This document shows positions 40,138-48,868 of a stretch of DNA of 64,000 nt, piece after piece. Below the pieces are notes generated by a model. It was not told the origin of the DNA. It saw only the letters and a program-made list of their open reading frames with translations, and ran no database searches. The translations under genes were made by a program, and so were the position numbers. Source of the stretch: Novosphingobium mangrovisedimenti (lineage in GTDB: Bacteria; Pseudomonadota; Alphaproteobacteria; Sphingomonadales; Sphingomonadaceae); assembly GCF_025153475.1 (NCBI RefSeq), contig NZ_JANZXA010000003.1, forward strand, positions 62,001 to 126,000, read 5' to 3'. Within the stretch, counting starts at the first letter, position 1, and each line of letters opens with the position of its first letter.

Positions 40138-40677
40138 ATGCGCATCGACAAAGTTCCCGTAGGCGACAATCCGCCGGAGAGCCTCAACGTCATCATCGAG
40201 GTCCCGGTCGGCGGCGAGCCGGTCAAGTACGAGTTCGACAAGGATTCCGGCGCGCTGTTCGTGGACCGCATTCTCCACACGCCGATGCGCTATCCGGCGA
40301 ACTACGGTTTCGTGCCGCACACGCTCTCGCCCGACGGTGACCCGCTCGACGCGCTGGTCGTTGCCCGCTCGCCGTTCATCCCGGGCTGCGTGGTGCGCGC
40401 GCGTCCGATCGCGGTTCTCAACCTGGAAGACGAGCACGGCGGTGACGAGAAACTGGTCTGCGTGCCGGTCGATTCCACCTTCCCGTACTACACCAACGTG
40501 AACGAGAAGGACGACCTGCCCGAAATCGTCTTCAGCCAGATCGAACACTTTTTCACCCACTATAAAGATCTTGAAAAGGAAAAGTGGGTACGTATCGGTA
40601 CATGGGGCGGCGCCGAAGATGCGCGCAAGATCGTTCTGGAAGCGATTGAGCGGTATAAGGGTGCAGCCTCCGCCTGA
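40138..40677 (+). CDS. ppa: inorganic pyrophosphatase
   Basis: 179 residues, family I. The metal-site signature DGDPLDALVVA is at about residues 64-74, and the conserved YEFDKDSGALFVDRI and MRYPANYGFVPHT segments precede it. The C terminus has FFTHYKDLEKEKWVRIG. It hydrolyses pyrophosphate to pull biosynthetic reactions forward in the cytoplasm. AAAGAAGGG precedes ATG 40138. It is monocistronic and ends in a strong terminator. Confidence 0.97.
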   Translation: MRIDKVPVGDNPPESLNVIIEVPVGGEPVKYEFDKDSGALFVDRILHTPMRYPANYGFVPHTLSPDGDPLDALVVARSPFIPGCVVRARPIAVLNLEDEHGGDEKLVCVPVDSTFPYYTNVNEKDDLPEIVFSQIEHFFTHYKDLEKEKWVRIGTWGGAEDARKIVLEAIERYKGAASA

Positions 40678-40723
40678 TTCGGATTTGCCTCTATTGACGA
40701 GGTCCACTCCCCCATGTGGATCG

Positions 40724-40760
40724 GGGGCCGGCGGCACAAGTCGCCGGCCCCTTGCTATTT
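40724..40760 (+). terminator. intrinsic terminator after ppa
   Basis: GGGGCCGGCG (40724-40733) pairs perfectly with CGCCGGCCCC (40742-40751) around an 8-base loop, followed by a T-rich stretch ending TATTT. Confidence 0.88.
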
Positions 40761-40825
40761 CAGGGGTATGACAAGGTGTGCGGGACATTGCCCACAGGTG
40801 TTCTCCCGGTTCCGAAAGGGGCCTT

Positions 40826-41575
40826 TCAGGTGACGACGCGGCCGCCGTTGACGCCGATGGTCTGCCCGGTAACGTAGCCGCTGCGTTCGTCGCAGAGCCA
40901 TGCGCAGGCATTGGCGATATCGTCGGGCTCGCCCATGCGGCGCACCGGGATCGTCTGCAGCAGCACTTCTGTCGGGATCTGGAACTTCTCTCGGTTCGCT
41001 TCCGACATGATCGTGCCCATCACCGAACCCGGCGGGATGTTGTTCACGGTGATGCCGTAAGGCCCGAACTCCTGCGCCATCGAGCGGGTCATGGTGATCA
41101 CCGCGCCCTTCGACGAGGAATAGGGGATCATGTTGATCGCGCCGGTCTGGCCGCTGGAGGACGAGATGTTGACCACGCGGCCCCAGCCGGCGTTCTTCAT
41201 GTCGGGCAGGCATTCCTGCGTCAGGATGAAGATGCCTCGCACGTTGACGGCATAGATGAAGTCCCAGCGCTCGTCGGTCAGCTCCTCGAACGGGGTGAAG
41301 TCGGTAACGCCGGCGTTGTTGACGAGGATCGAGACCGGGCCAAGCTGTTCGCGCACTTGTTCCACCGCGGCCTGAACCGAGGCGCGGTTGGACACGTCGG
41401 CGCCCACGGCAATAGCGGTGCCGCCCGCGTCCCTGATCGCCTTGACCGTGTCGGCGCAGCGTTCGGCATCGAGATCGAGCACGGCGACGGCAACGCCTTC
41501 CTGGGCAAGGCGTCTGGCGCAGGCGGCGCCGATCCCGGCGGCAGCGCCGGTCACGATGGCAACTTTGTAGGACAT
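40826..41575 (-). CDS. short-chain dehydrogenase/reductase
   Basis: 249 residues, classical SDR. The cofactor motif is VTGAAAGIGAA, the NNAG motif is VNNAGVTDFTP, the catalytic Ser is in NISSSSGQTG and Tyr/Lys in PYSSSKGAV. Asp in VLDLDAERC after beta-2 suggests NAD+ rather than NADP+. The C terminus GYVTGQTIGVNGG is typical. It is the last gene of the AraC-headed co-directional set, 90 bp after the alpha/beta hydrolase gene, and could oxidise an alcohol intermediate of the pathway. Substrate unknown. Confidence 0.9.
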   Translation of the reverse strand: MSYKVAIVTGAAAGIGAACARRLAQEGVAVAVLDLDAERCADTVKAIRDAGGTAIAVGADVSNRASVQAAVEQVREQLGPVSILVNNAGVTDFTPFEELTDERWDFIYAVNVRGIFILTQECLPDMKNAGWGRVVNISSSSGQTGAINMIPYSSSKGAVITMTRSMAQEFGPYGITVNNIPPGSVMGTIMSEANREKFQIPTEVLLQTIPVRRMGEPDDIANACAWLCDERSGYVTGQTIGVNGGRVVT

Positions 41576-41665
41576 GCAATTCTCTCCCGGTCGTATTCAG
41601 CAATTGGGGGAGAGCTAAGCGACAAACGGTGCGGTTGGAAGGGTGAATTTGTACAGGTGTTCAGA

Positions 41666-42556
41666 CTACGCCCGGGCGGGGAGGGACACGATGCCGTCGA
41701 TGAAATCGGCCATCGCAGCGAATGTCTCGCGCGCACCGGGCAGGTCGGCACCGCGCACGACGGCGACATGGTCCATCCCCGCGATTTCGACGAGGCGGCA
41801 GTTGCATCCTGACGCAGCCAGTTTCCCGGCGAACCGGCGCGAATCCTCGACCAGCACTTCGCCCGTTCCGACGCTGACGAGGCATGGCGGGAAGCCGGCA
41901 AGGTCGGCGAAGAGTGGCGAGGCGAGCGGGTGGCGTGCCTCGAAGCCCTGCAGATAGAGGTCGGCGGCGATCCGGGCGGATTCGGTGCCGAACAACGGGT
42001 CGCTGGCGGCATTGGCGGCGTAACTCGGCGCGGTGACGGTCAGGTCGAGCCAGGGCGAAAGCAGGATCATGCCGTCGATGCGCGGCGCCTTCCCGGCAGC
42101 GGCGAGGATGCCCAGACTGGCGGCAAGGCCTGCCCCGGCGGAATCGCCGGAAACGATCAGCGGTGCCGATCCCGCTTCCGCGCGCAGGGCGACGAGCGCG
42201 GCAAGGGCATCGTTCAGGCCTGCCGGGAAGGGGGCCTCAGGCGCGAGCCGGTATTGCGGGACGGCGATGTTCACCGCGCAGCGTGTGGCTAGCGCCTCGC
42301 TCAGCGGCGCTTCGAACTCGGGGCGGCCGATCCGGAAACCGCCCCCGTGAAGCTGGAGCATGTACCCGCGCGCCTCACCTTCCGGGGCGAAGCGCAGGCA
42401 GCGCAGGCCGCCCAGCTCAGTCTCCTGCGCGGGCTGGTTCGTCGCGAAGGCCCCGCCCGCGATTGCCGCGCCCATCTGCGCGCGCCGTTCGGCGAGATCG
42501 GGCGGCGCCGGGTAGCCGGGGCGCTCCGCGGGGAGCGCCAGCACGGTTTCCGGCAT
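41666..42556 (-). CDS. alpha/beta hydrolase, HSL (hormone-sensitive lipase) family
   Basis: 296 residues. The oxyanion-hole motif is LQLHGGGFRIG, the nucleophile Ser is in SGDSAGAGLA, the acid is likely in GTGEVLVEDS and the base His in IAGMDHVAVV. This is the HSL/acetyl-esterase branch that splits short-chain esters or lactones. The ATG overlaps the TAA of the LLM oxidoreductase gene (TAATG), so the two are coupled. A ring-opening lactone hydrolase after a Baeyer-Villiger-type step is an attractive role, but that is inference. Confidence 0.9.
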   Translation of the reverse strand: MPETVLALPAERPGYPAPPDLAERRAQMGAAIAGGAFATNQPAQETELGGLRCLRFAPEGEARGYMLQLHGGGFRIGRPEFEAPLSEALATRCAVNIAVPQYRLAPEAPFPAGLNDALAALVALRAEAGSAPLIVSGDSAGAGLAASLGILAAAGKAPRIDGMILLSPWLDLTVTAPSYAANAASDPLFGTESARIAADLYLQGFEARHPLASPLFADLAGFPPCLVSVGTGEVLVEDSRRFAGKLAASGCNCRLVEIAGMDHVAVVRGADLPGARETFAAMADFIDGIVSLPARA

Positions 42557-43719
42557 TATTCGGCGGCCTGAAGCGCGATCGATTGCTCGAGGCCGCGCGC
42601 CGTACGTTTTGCGCCCATCGCCTTCAATTCGGGGATGACGTAGTCGCCCAGCAGCGTGATCGATTCGAGCACGGCTTCCTGCGGCAGATAGCCGAAGTTC
42701 ACGTAGCACAGCACCTGATCGATCCCGGCGTCTTCGTACTTGAGGAACTTCTTCAGGCATTCCTCGGGCGTGCCGATGATGACCATGTCCTGCTCGTCGA
42801 AGGAATGGATGTCGAAATCGCCGGCGGCCTGCTTCTTGAGCAGCGGGAAGGCCTTGTCCTGCGCCTCGGGGGGCAGGTGCGCCATTTCCCATTTGAGGAT
42901 GAACTCGGCGCTGGCGCGGTACCACCACCACATCGAATCCCACACGCGGTTGGTGTCGAACTTGCTGCGGCTCTCGGTGCAGTGGACCAGCGTATAGACG
43001 CCGACCTTGTTGGTGTGGACGTGGCTCACCGGCACCGCGTTCTTCTGTTCCTCGCGGTAGATGTCGATCAGCGCGGCCAGCTTGTCGAGCGGTTGCATGA
43101 TCGAGAAGCACAGCAGGCCAAGGCCGTTCTGCCCGGCCATGCGGATCGTCTCTTCGGAACTGGCCGCCATCCAGCACGGCGGGTGCGGATACTGATAGGG
43201 CTTGGGCGTCACCATGCGCTTGGGGAATTTCAGGTACTCGGAGTCTTCCTCGTAGTATTCCTGGGCCCACATTTCCGAGACGGTCTTGCAGGCAGCCAGC
43301 ATCTTCTTCTTCGATTCGGCGGCATCGACTCCGAAGGCGATCTGCTCCATCGGCGTGGAACGGCCCATGCCCCATTCGGCGCGGCCCCGGCTGAGCAGGT
43401 CCACCGTCGCCACCTTCTCGGCCACGCGCACCGGGTGGATGAACTCGTGCGGCATCAGCGTGACGCCGAAGCCGAGGCGGATATTCTCGGTGATCTGCGA
43501 GAGCGCGCCCAGCACCACGTCGTTGCAGGGCATGTGGCTGCGCCCCTCGCGGAAATGGTGCTCGACCAGCCAGGCGGTGTGGAAGCCCTTCCTGTCGGCC
43601 AGCGCAATCTGCTCGATGCAGTTCTTGTAGGCCTGCCGCTCCTTGGTGCGCTGGCCCCAGGGGTGTTCGCCTTCCCAGGGCTTGGGGGCTTCGAATTCGT
43701 AGAGAAGTCCGAGTTCCAT
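42556..43719 (-). CDS. LLM-class flavin-dependent oxidoreductase
   Basis: 387 residues of the bacterial luciferase-like monooxygenase fold: FHTAWLVEHHFREG near residue 50, LGFGVTLMPHEFIHPVRVAE, VDLLSRGRAEWGMGR and HPPCWMAASSEETIRMAGQN. Such enzymes use FMNH2 from a separate reductase, or F420, to oxidise substrates with O2. ATG 43719 (MELGLLYEFEAPKPW) is supported by the family start and is 4 bp after the upstream SDR gene. The gene is coupled downstream to the esterase gene. No flavin reductase is in the set, so it must come from elsewhere. Confidence 0.9.
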   Translation of the reverse strand: MELGLLYEFEAPKPWEGEHPWGQRTKERQAYKNCIEQIALADRKGFHTAWLVEHHFREGRSHMPCNDVVLGALSQITENIRLGFGVTLMPHEFIHPVRVAEKVATVDLLSRGRAEWGMGRSTPMEQIAFGVDAAESKKKMLAACKTVSEMWAQEYYEEDSEYLKFPKRMVTPKPYQYPHPPCWMAASSEETIRMAGQNGLGLLCFSIMQPLDKLAALIDIYREEQKNAVPVSHVHTNKVGVYTLVHCTESRSKFDTNRVWDSMWWWYRASAEFILKWEMAHLPPEAQDKAFPLLKKQAAGDFDIHSFDEQDMVIIGTPEECLKKFLKYEDAGIDQVLCYVNFGYLPQEAVLESITLLGDYVIPELKAMGAKRTARGLEQSIALQAAE

Positions 43720-43723
43720 GGCG

Positions 43724-44542
43724 TCAGGCCTCCTGCTTTTCGGCTTCGAGCTGCTTGCGGCTCTTGCGCGCACCGGCGCAGAACTTGGTGGAAAGCGAGC
43801 GGTCGACGGTCAGGCTCTGGCCGGAAATGCCGCTGGCAAGGTCGGACAGGAGGAAGACGATCGCGTTTGCCAGTTCCTCGGGCATCGCGAAGTTTTGTTC
43901 GCTCCCCTGCACGACGTTCTCGGAAGCCACGCGGGTCATCACCCGCTCGGTATAGACGGCGCCGGGCAGCACCGAATTGGCGCGGATGCCGAACTCGTGC
44001 CACTCGTTGGCCATCGTCCGGGTCAGCGCGGTGATGCCCGATTTCGCCGCGCCATAGGGCCCGTGCCAGGGCGCCGATGTCAGCGAGGAGACCGAGGAGA
44101 CATTGACGAGGGCGCCGCGTTCCTCGCGCGCGATCCATGTCTTGGCGGCATCGCGGCACAGCGTGAAGATGTAGCCGAGATTGAGCTGGAAGGTCTGCCA
44201 GAAGCTGTCGGTGGGCGTCTCGTCGAGCGGCATCCATTCACCCTCGCGCGTGCCGCCCGCAACATTGGCCATGCCGTGGAGCGTGCCGAACCGGTCGAAA
44301 ACCTTCGCGATCACGGTCTCGCAGGCGGCCTTGTCCATCAGGTCGACGACCATGGGATGGATCGTGCCGCCAAGGGCCTCCACGTCTTCCACGGTGGGCG
44401 CGATCAGCGCCTCGTCCTTGTCGAGCGCAATGATCGTGGCGCCTGCCTTGGCGAGCTGGCGGCAGGTCGCCCCGCCGATGCCGCCGCGGGCAACCCCGCA
44501 CACGAGGATGGTTCGACCGGTCAGGTCGATGGCGAGTGTCAT
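43724..44542 (-). CDS. short-chain dehydrogenase/reductase, variant cofactor loop
   Basis: 272 residues. The Rossmann motif is unusual: ILVCGVARGGIGGATCRQLA in place of the normal TGxxxGIG. The rest is standard: NVAGGTREGEW, catalytic Ser in NVSSVSSLTSA, Tyr/Lys in PYGAAKSGI. Asp in ALDKDEA suggests NAD(H). The C-terminal tail is Lys/Glu-rich (RKSRKQLEAEKQEA). It is 4 bp ahead of the LLM gene and 41 bp after the amidohydrolase gene, so it is clearly in the same operon. Confidence 0.88.
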   Translation of the reverse strand: MTLAIDLTGRTILVCGVARGGIGGATCRQLAKAGATIIALDKDEALIAPTVEDVEALGGTIHPMVVDLMDKAACETVIAKVFDRFGTLHGMANVAGGTREGEWMPLDETPTDSFWQTFQLNLGYIFTLCRDAAKTWIAREERGALVNVSSVSSLTSAPWHGPYGAAKSGITALTRTMANEWHEFGIRANSVLPGAVYTERVMTRVASENVVQGSEQNFAMPEELANAIVFLLSDLASGISGQSLTVDRSLSTKFCAGARKSRKQLEAEKQEA

Positions 44543-44583
44543 GGCTTTTTCTCCCGTTGTCCGCTCTGGCGGCGGACCCTTGG

Positions 44584-45783
44584 TCAGATGTCGATGCGGT
44601 AGAGTTTGGCGGCGTTGCCCCCGAGCACCTTGGTCTTTTCCTCGTGCGTCAGGTCGCCGTAGCGGGTGTCGAGGTTCTCGATCGGATAGAGCCCGGTGGG
44701 GTGCGGGAAGTCGGTTTCGAACAGCACGTTGTCGATACCGACCTTGCGCATCATGTCGGCCGCGGCCTGGCCCTGCTCGAACCAGAAGCAGGCGTAGAAG
44801 TTGCTCTGGAAGTATTCGCTCGGCTTCTTCTCGAAGCCCTTGCCCTCGGCGATCTCGATCAGCTGGTAGTCGAGCGCTTCCATCATGAAGGGCACCCAGC
44901 CGATCCCGCTTTCCACCGAGACGAACTTGAGGTTGCGGAAGCGGTCGAGCAGCCCCGAATAGATCAGGTTGGCGACGACCTTGCCGTTGTTGAAGAACAG
45001 CATCGCGCCCGAAATACCCGAGCGCAGGTCGCGCGTGAGCGAGGGCCAGCCCTGCTGCCCCATCCAGTCGATCGAGGTTTCCGAGGCGCCGATGTGGAAA
45101 TTCACCGGCAGGTTCATGTCCTCGCAGACTTCCCACAGCGGATACCAGTGCTCGTGCGCGAGGTCGGGCAACCGCTCACCGCCCAGATCGACGAGGTGCG
45201 GGTCCGAATTGATGTTGATGCCGCGCAGGCCCATGGCAGCGCAGCGCTCGGTTTCCGCGATGGCCAGCTTCACATCCCACCAGGGCAGCAGCGCCATCGG
45301 GAAGAAGCGGCCGTTCGAATCGGCCTGCATTTCGGCGACGGCATCGTTGTAGATCTTCACGCAGGCGAGCCGCAGGTCGGCATCGACCTTGGCCGCTGCC
45401 TGTCCGCCGAAGCCGAGGATGTTGGGATAGACGATCTGCGCATAGATCCCGGTCTCGTCCATCACCTGCAGGCGTTCCTTCAGCGAGGAGGAGCCGGTGT
45501 GGACGTCCTCGAACTGCAGCTTGAGGAAATCGTCGAGCACGCGGACCTTGCCGCCGTCCTTCAGGATCGCGCTGTTGGGGTGCGCGCCGGTGCCGATCGA
45601 CTTGTCGCCGTCGATCACCCACGAGCGCACGCCGTCGAGCATCTTCACCTGCGGCACCCGGTCGCGGATCGAGGCAGGCGCGCGGCTGGTCCACATGTCG
45701 TGCGGTTCGGTGAGGTGGGTATCGGCGTCGATGACCTTGCAGGCGGTCTTCGCGCCGGGCTTGTCCAGGCTGGCCGAGGCCAT
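44584..45783 (-). CDS. amidohydrolase family protein (amidohydrolase_2 type)
   Basis: 399 residues, TIM-barrel metal enzyme. Metal-site candidates are Asp-x-His in VIDADTHLTEPHDMW, His in NFHIGASETS and the late Asp in LFETDFPHPTG. Relatives act as decarboxylases (ACMSD, gamma-resorcylate type) or hydrolases of carbon-carbon bonds in aromatic breakdown. GAGAAA precedes ATG 45783 (MASASLDKPGAK). It is the first structural gene after araC; two tandem 14-bp repeats lie about 85 bp upstream. Confidence 0.88.
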   Translation of the reverse strand: MASASLDKPGAKTACKVIDADTHLTEPHDMWTSRAPASIRDRVPQVKMLDGVRSWVIDGDKSIGTGAHPNSAILKDGGKVRVLDDFLKLQFEDVHTGSSSLKERLQVMDETGIYAQIVYPNILGFGGQAAAKVDADLRLACVKIYNDAVAEMQADSNGRFFPMALLPWWDVKLAIAETERCAAMGLRGININSDPHLVDLGGERLPDLAHEHWYPLWEVCEDMNLPVNFHIGASETSIDWMGQQGWPSLTRDLRSGISGAMLFFNNGKVVANLIYSGLLDRFRNLKFVSVESGIGWVPFMMEALDYQLIEIAEGKGFEKKPSEYFQSNFYACFWFEQGQAAADMMRKVGIDNVLFETDFPHPTGLYPIENLDTRYGDLTHEEKTKVLGGNAAKLYRIDI

Positions 45784-45867
45784 GGCATTTCTCCCGTGAT
45801 CTGTTTCTTGGGAGGATTGGTCGCCCAGGTGCCGGGCAATGAGAAGGCCTGCATCTCCACCTGCCTT

Positions 45868-45895
45868 GCTCGATCGTCCACGCTCGATCGTCAAC
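45868..45895. promoter_or_regulatory. tandem 14-bp direct repeats, candidate AraC operator
   Basis: GCTCGATCGTCCAC (45868-45881) and GCTCGATCGTCAAC (45882-45895) abut, differing at one base. AraC-family dimers usually bind two direct half-sites. The same core, inverted (TGGACGATCG), recurs at 46996-47005 on the other side of the araC gene. Confidence 0.6.
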
Positions 45896-45905
45896 GTGGG
45901 GCTGA

Positions 45906-46964
45906 TCAGTCGCGCGGGCCCTGCGTGAAGAAGACCTTGCCGGGGGCGACGGTGCTGGAGGTCGCAACCGATTCGGACGTGTTGTCCGATACCCGCACGG
46001 CACGGCTACGCGCGCCGGCAAGCAAGGCGCGGAAGCCGGGTTCTGGGACCTCCTCCCGCGCCGCACGCGCCTCTTCGCGCAACTGGCTGGGGGTGATTCC
46101 GAAATGGCGGCTGAAGCGGCGGCTGAACGCGGCTTCGGACCCGTAGCCTGCCAGTTCGGCGATCTCGGCGACTTTCATCCGGCCCTGCCTCAGCAGCGTG
46201 GCGGCATGTTCCATGCGGTGTTCGGCCACCACTTCCATCGGCGCCTTGCCCACCGATTGCGTGAAATGCGCTGCGAAGTTCGAGCGGCCCATGCCCACGG
46301 CGCGCGCCAGCGATTCGACGGTCCAGGCCTGCGCGGGGCTGGCGGCGATCAGTTGCAGGGCATCCTCTATGGGATCGCGCGTTTCGGCGGAAAGGATGCG
46401 GCGGCAGCCCGGATCGGCGCGCAGGGCGGCGACCAGCAGGGTCTCGGCGATCCGCGTCAGCAATGCCGCCGATCCCGCGCCCATGCCCGCCAGCGGTAGG
46501 GCGTCGGGCTGGAACAGCGCGGTGCCGGTCCTCAGCAGCGAGGGCAGGGCGGAGCGCGACACGTCTCCCGGCCACTGCGCGCGCAGGCGGGCGCTCAGCA
46601 CCCGGGCGGTCACGCGCGCACCTTCGCCGAACGCGATGGCGGGCGGCACGTCGTAATCGGCCTCGCGCCGCAGACCGTCGTGGGGCTGGGCTGCGGCGCC
46701 GGGCGCCGTGCGCAGCGCATGAGCCTCGCCCGAGAGGACCATGGCGACATCGCCGGGCCCCAGCTCCGCCATGGCACCGCCGGCGCAGGCAAGGCGCACC
46801 GCGCCGTGGATCACGGCATGGACGAAAACGGCATCGCCCGGCGCAATGGCACACCCGGCCTGCCCGGCGAAGTCGCCATAGACCCAGGTCCGGCCCGACA
46901 GGCGCACGTCGCCCAGCAGGCCCGATAGGCTGCGCGAAACCGGTCTGGATGGCTTGCCGGACAC
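45906..46964 (-). CDS. AraC-family transcriptional regulator
   Basis: 352 residues from GTG 46964. The N-terminal cupin-like half (25-130) resembles ligand-sensing domains of the AraC_binding/cupin_6 type, with VYGDFAGQAGCAIAPGD and GPGDVAMVLSGEAHAL. The C-terminal DNA-binding part has two helix-turn-helix motifs: ESLARAVGMGRSNFAAHF and VAEIAELAGYGSEAAFSRRF. An unusual 50-residue tail follows it. It lies upstream of and in line with the amidohydrolase operon and divergent from a hydrolase gene, so it is probably the local activator. Confidence 0.88.
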   Translation of the reverse strand: MSGKPSRPVSRSLSGLLGDVRLSGRTWVYGDFAGQAGCAIAPGDAVFVHAVIHGAVRLACAGGAMAELGPGDVAMVLSGEAHALRTAPGAAAQPHDGLRREADYDVPPAIAFGEGARVTARVLSARLRAQWPGDVSRSALPSLLRTGTALFQPDALPLAGMGAGSAALLTRIAETLLVAALRADPGCRRILSAETRDPIEDALQLIAASPAQAWTVESLARAVGMGRSNFAAHFTQSVGKAPMEVVAEHRMEHAATLLRQGRMKVAEIAELAGYGSEAAFSRRFSRHFGITPSQLREEARAAREEVPEPGFRALLAGARSRAVRVSDNTSESVATSSTVAPGKVFFTQGPRD

Positions 46965-46971
46965 CTGCCGT

Positions 46972-47025
46972 TATTCTCCCGCTTTGCCGATCCTCTGGAC
47001 GATCGGTCATGTGGACCTGAGAATA
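46972..47025. promoter_or_regulatory. divergent promoter region with nested inverted repeats
   Basis: TATTCTC (46972-46978) and GAGAATA (47019-47025) are inverted 7-bp arms. Within them CCGATC (46987-46992) and GATCGG (47001-47006) form a second dyad, and TGGACGATCG (46996-47005) matches the repeats at 45868-45895 in inverse orientation. It lies between the divergent araC and hydrolase starts. Confidence 0.45.
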
Positions 47026-47084
47026 TGGGATTGCCCCGGCCCGTCAATCCACGCATCAAGCGCCTGATTGGGAGAAGAACAACC

Positions 47085-48134
47085 GTGCGGCAGATAGAAC
47101 TTGCCATCGACGTCAGCGATGCCGTGGGACTGGGCGTGCCGGCCCGGATCGCCGCGAGCGTGTTCCTGCCCGAGCCGAAAGACCTGCCCGAGCGTCCACT
47201 CGTCTGCGTCGCGCTGCCCAGCAGCAGCTATGCGCGCGGCTATTACACCTGCGACCTGCCGGGTGCCGGAAGCGGCGCGCAGGCGGCCTTTCACGTGGCG
47301 CGCGGCTGGATAGTCGTCGCGCTCGACTGGCTGGGATGCGATGCCGCCTCGGGGCTCGATCCGGAAGATCTGGGCTACGCGGCCCTGACCACGGCCGCGC
47401 ATGCCGCGCAGGCGGAGATCCTGTTGCGGCTGGCCAATGGCGTGCTCGAGCCGGGCTATCCGCCGGTGGGGCGGCCCTGCGTCATCGGAATCGGTCAGTC
47501 GCTCGGCGGCGGGCTGCTGATCTATCAGCAGGCGCGGCACGGCAGTTTCGACGGAATCGGCGTGCTGGGGTTCAGTGCGATCCACGCGCACCCGGCCACG
47601 CCGCCGGGCGGCGAGCCGGTGGTAGTGGCGTGGTATCCGCGCGATGCGAGTCTGGAGGACTGCCGCGAACCGCTCAATGCCGCTGCCCTGTCCGGCGCGC
47701 AGGCGGCGCAGCAAAAGGCCGCCTGGGAAGCCGTGGCCTGGGGTTTCCACTATGACGACGTGCCTGCCGATGTCGTGGAGCAGGATCTGATCCACTACGA
47801 GGGCATTGCCCGCGGGATCGACGCCGATGCGCCGCTGCCCCCTTGGTATGCGCGCCGCACCCCGCAGCGCGCGGCGCGTTCCTCGCTGACGCCGGGCGTC
47901 GTCGCGGCAGAGGCAGCGGCGGTCACCGTGCCGGTGCTGGCGGCGATGGGCGTGCGCGATCTCGTGCCCGACCCGCGCAGCGAGCCGCGCGCCTATTCCT
48001 CCGCGCGCTCCGTCGATGTCTTCGTCTGCCCGCGCATGGGTCACATGCACAACATGGCCGGCACCCGCGCCCTGCTGTGGGAACGCATCCACTTGTTCGG
48101 GCAATGGTGCGCGGCGCTCAAAGGGCAGGAGTGA
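47085..48134 (+). CDS. alpha/beta hydrolase
   Basis: 349 residues from GTG 47085, chosen because GGAGAA (47071-47076) lies 8 bases upstream; a frame also opens at 47025. The nucleophile elbow is GIGQSLGGGLLI (Ser in GQSLG), the acid is likely in MGVRDLVPDP and the base His in CPRMGHMHNMAG. The N terminus (LVCVALPSSSYARGYY) is the usual oxyanion side. The lid is unusually long, between about residues 180 and 260. It is divergent from araC and so probably part of the same regulon. Substrate unknown. Confidence 0.83.
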   Translation: MRQIELAIDVSDAVGLGVPARIAASVFLPEPKDLPERPLVCVALPSSSYARGYYTCDLPGAGSGAQAAFHVARGWIVVALDWLGCDAASGLDPEDLGYAALTTAAHAAQAEILLRLANGVLEPGYPPVGRPCVIGIGQSLGGGLLIYQQARHGSFDGIGVLGFSAIHAHPATPPGGEPVVVAWYPRDASLEDCREPLNAAALSGAQAAQQKAAWEAVAWGFHYDDVPADVVEQDLIHYEGIARGIDADAPLPPWYARRTPQRAARSSLTPGVVAAEAAAVTVPVLAAMGVRDLVPDPRSEPRAYSSARSVDVFVCPRMGHMHNMAGTRALLWERIHLFGQWCAALKGQE

Positions 48135-48235
48135 GCCGGGACAGGGGGCCCGTTTTCCGGCGAATTGTGCTATAGGCGGAAACATCGCAGTCGCCTTGCC
48201 GGCGACTCAATGCATTGCTCACGGGAGATGAGGCA

Positions 48236-48868
48236 ATGGCATACTGGAAACTCAAGGGACGCGAACTCGCCAACTGCAATTGCGAGTACGGCTGCAACTG
48301 CCAGTTCGGCGGTCTGCCGGACAAGGGCGGTTGCCAGGCGGTATTCGGCATGGCGATCGACGAAGGCATTCACGGCGACGTCGACTTGTCCGGGCTGAAC
48401 ATCGCCGCGGTTTTTCGCTGGCCGGGGCCGATCCACGAAGGGCATGGCGAATGCGCCGCCTTCGTCGACGAACGGGCCAGCGAGGCGCAGCGCAATGCCC
48501 TGCTGACGATCATGACCGGCGGCGATACGGACCCGTTCGCGACCGTTTTCGCGGTCTTCGCCTCGACCATCGAGACCATGCACGAACCCCGGTTCCTGCC
48601 GATCGACTTCGAGGTCGATGTCGAGGGGCGGACCGGCAGGCTGCGGATCGATGGGCATGTCGAGATGGACGGCGAGCCGATCCGCAGTCCGATCGACGGG
48701 CACGAAATCCGCGCGCGCATCAACCTGCCGGACGGCTTCGAATACGAGGTCGCCGAAATCGGCGCGGGGCGCAGCCGTGCCTATGTGCCGATGCAGCTCG
48801 AACATGGTTCCAGCTATGGCCAGTTCGCGCACCTGCACCTCGATAGCCATGGAGTCGTGCACGCCTGA
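48236..48868 (+). CDS. DUF1326 domain protein, Cys-rich N terminus
   Basis: 210 residues from ATG 48236 (GGGAG upstream at 48223-48227). The N terminus has a dense cysteine set, C14, C16, C20, C22 and C33, in NCNCEYGCNCQFGGLPDKGG, the hallmark of DUF1326. No signal peptide is visible. The family has no established function; the Cys pattern suggests metal or Fe-S binding. The stop overlaps the ATG of the DUF2182 membrane protein (TGATG), so the pair is translated together. Confidence 0.88.
   Translation: MAYWKLKGRELANCNCEYGCNCQFGGLPDKGGCQAVFGMAIDEGIHGDVDLSGLNIAAVFRWPGPIHEGHGECAAFVDERASEAQRNALLTIMTGGDTDPFATVFAVFASTIETMHEPRFLPIDFEVDVEGRTGRLRIDGHVEMDGEPIRSPIDGHEIRARINLPDGFEYEVAEIGAGRSRAYVPMQLEHGSSYGQFAHLHLDSHGVVHA

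Noticed and set aside
45868..45895. Reading the abutting repeats as a terminator hairpin for araC.
   Set aside because: The copies are direct, not inverted. Each holds a CGATCG palindrome too short to end transcription, and no T run follows.
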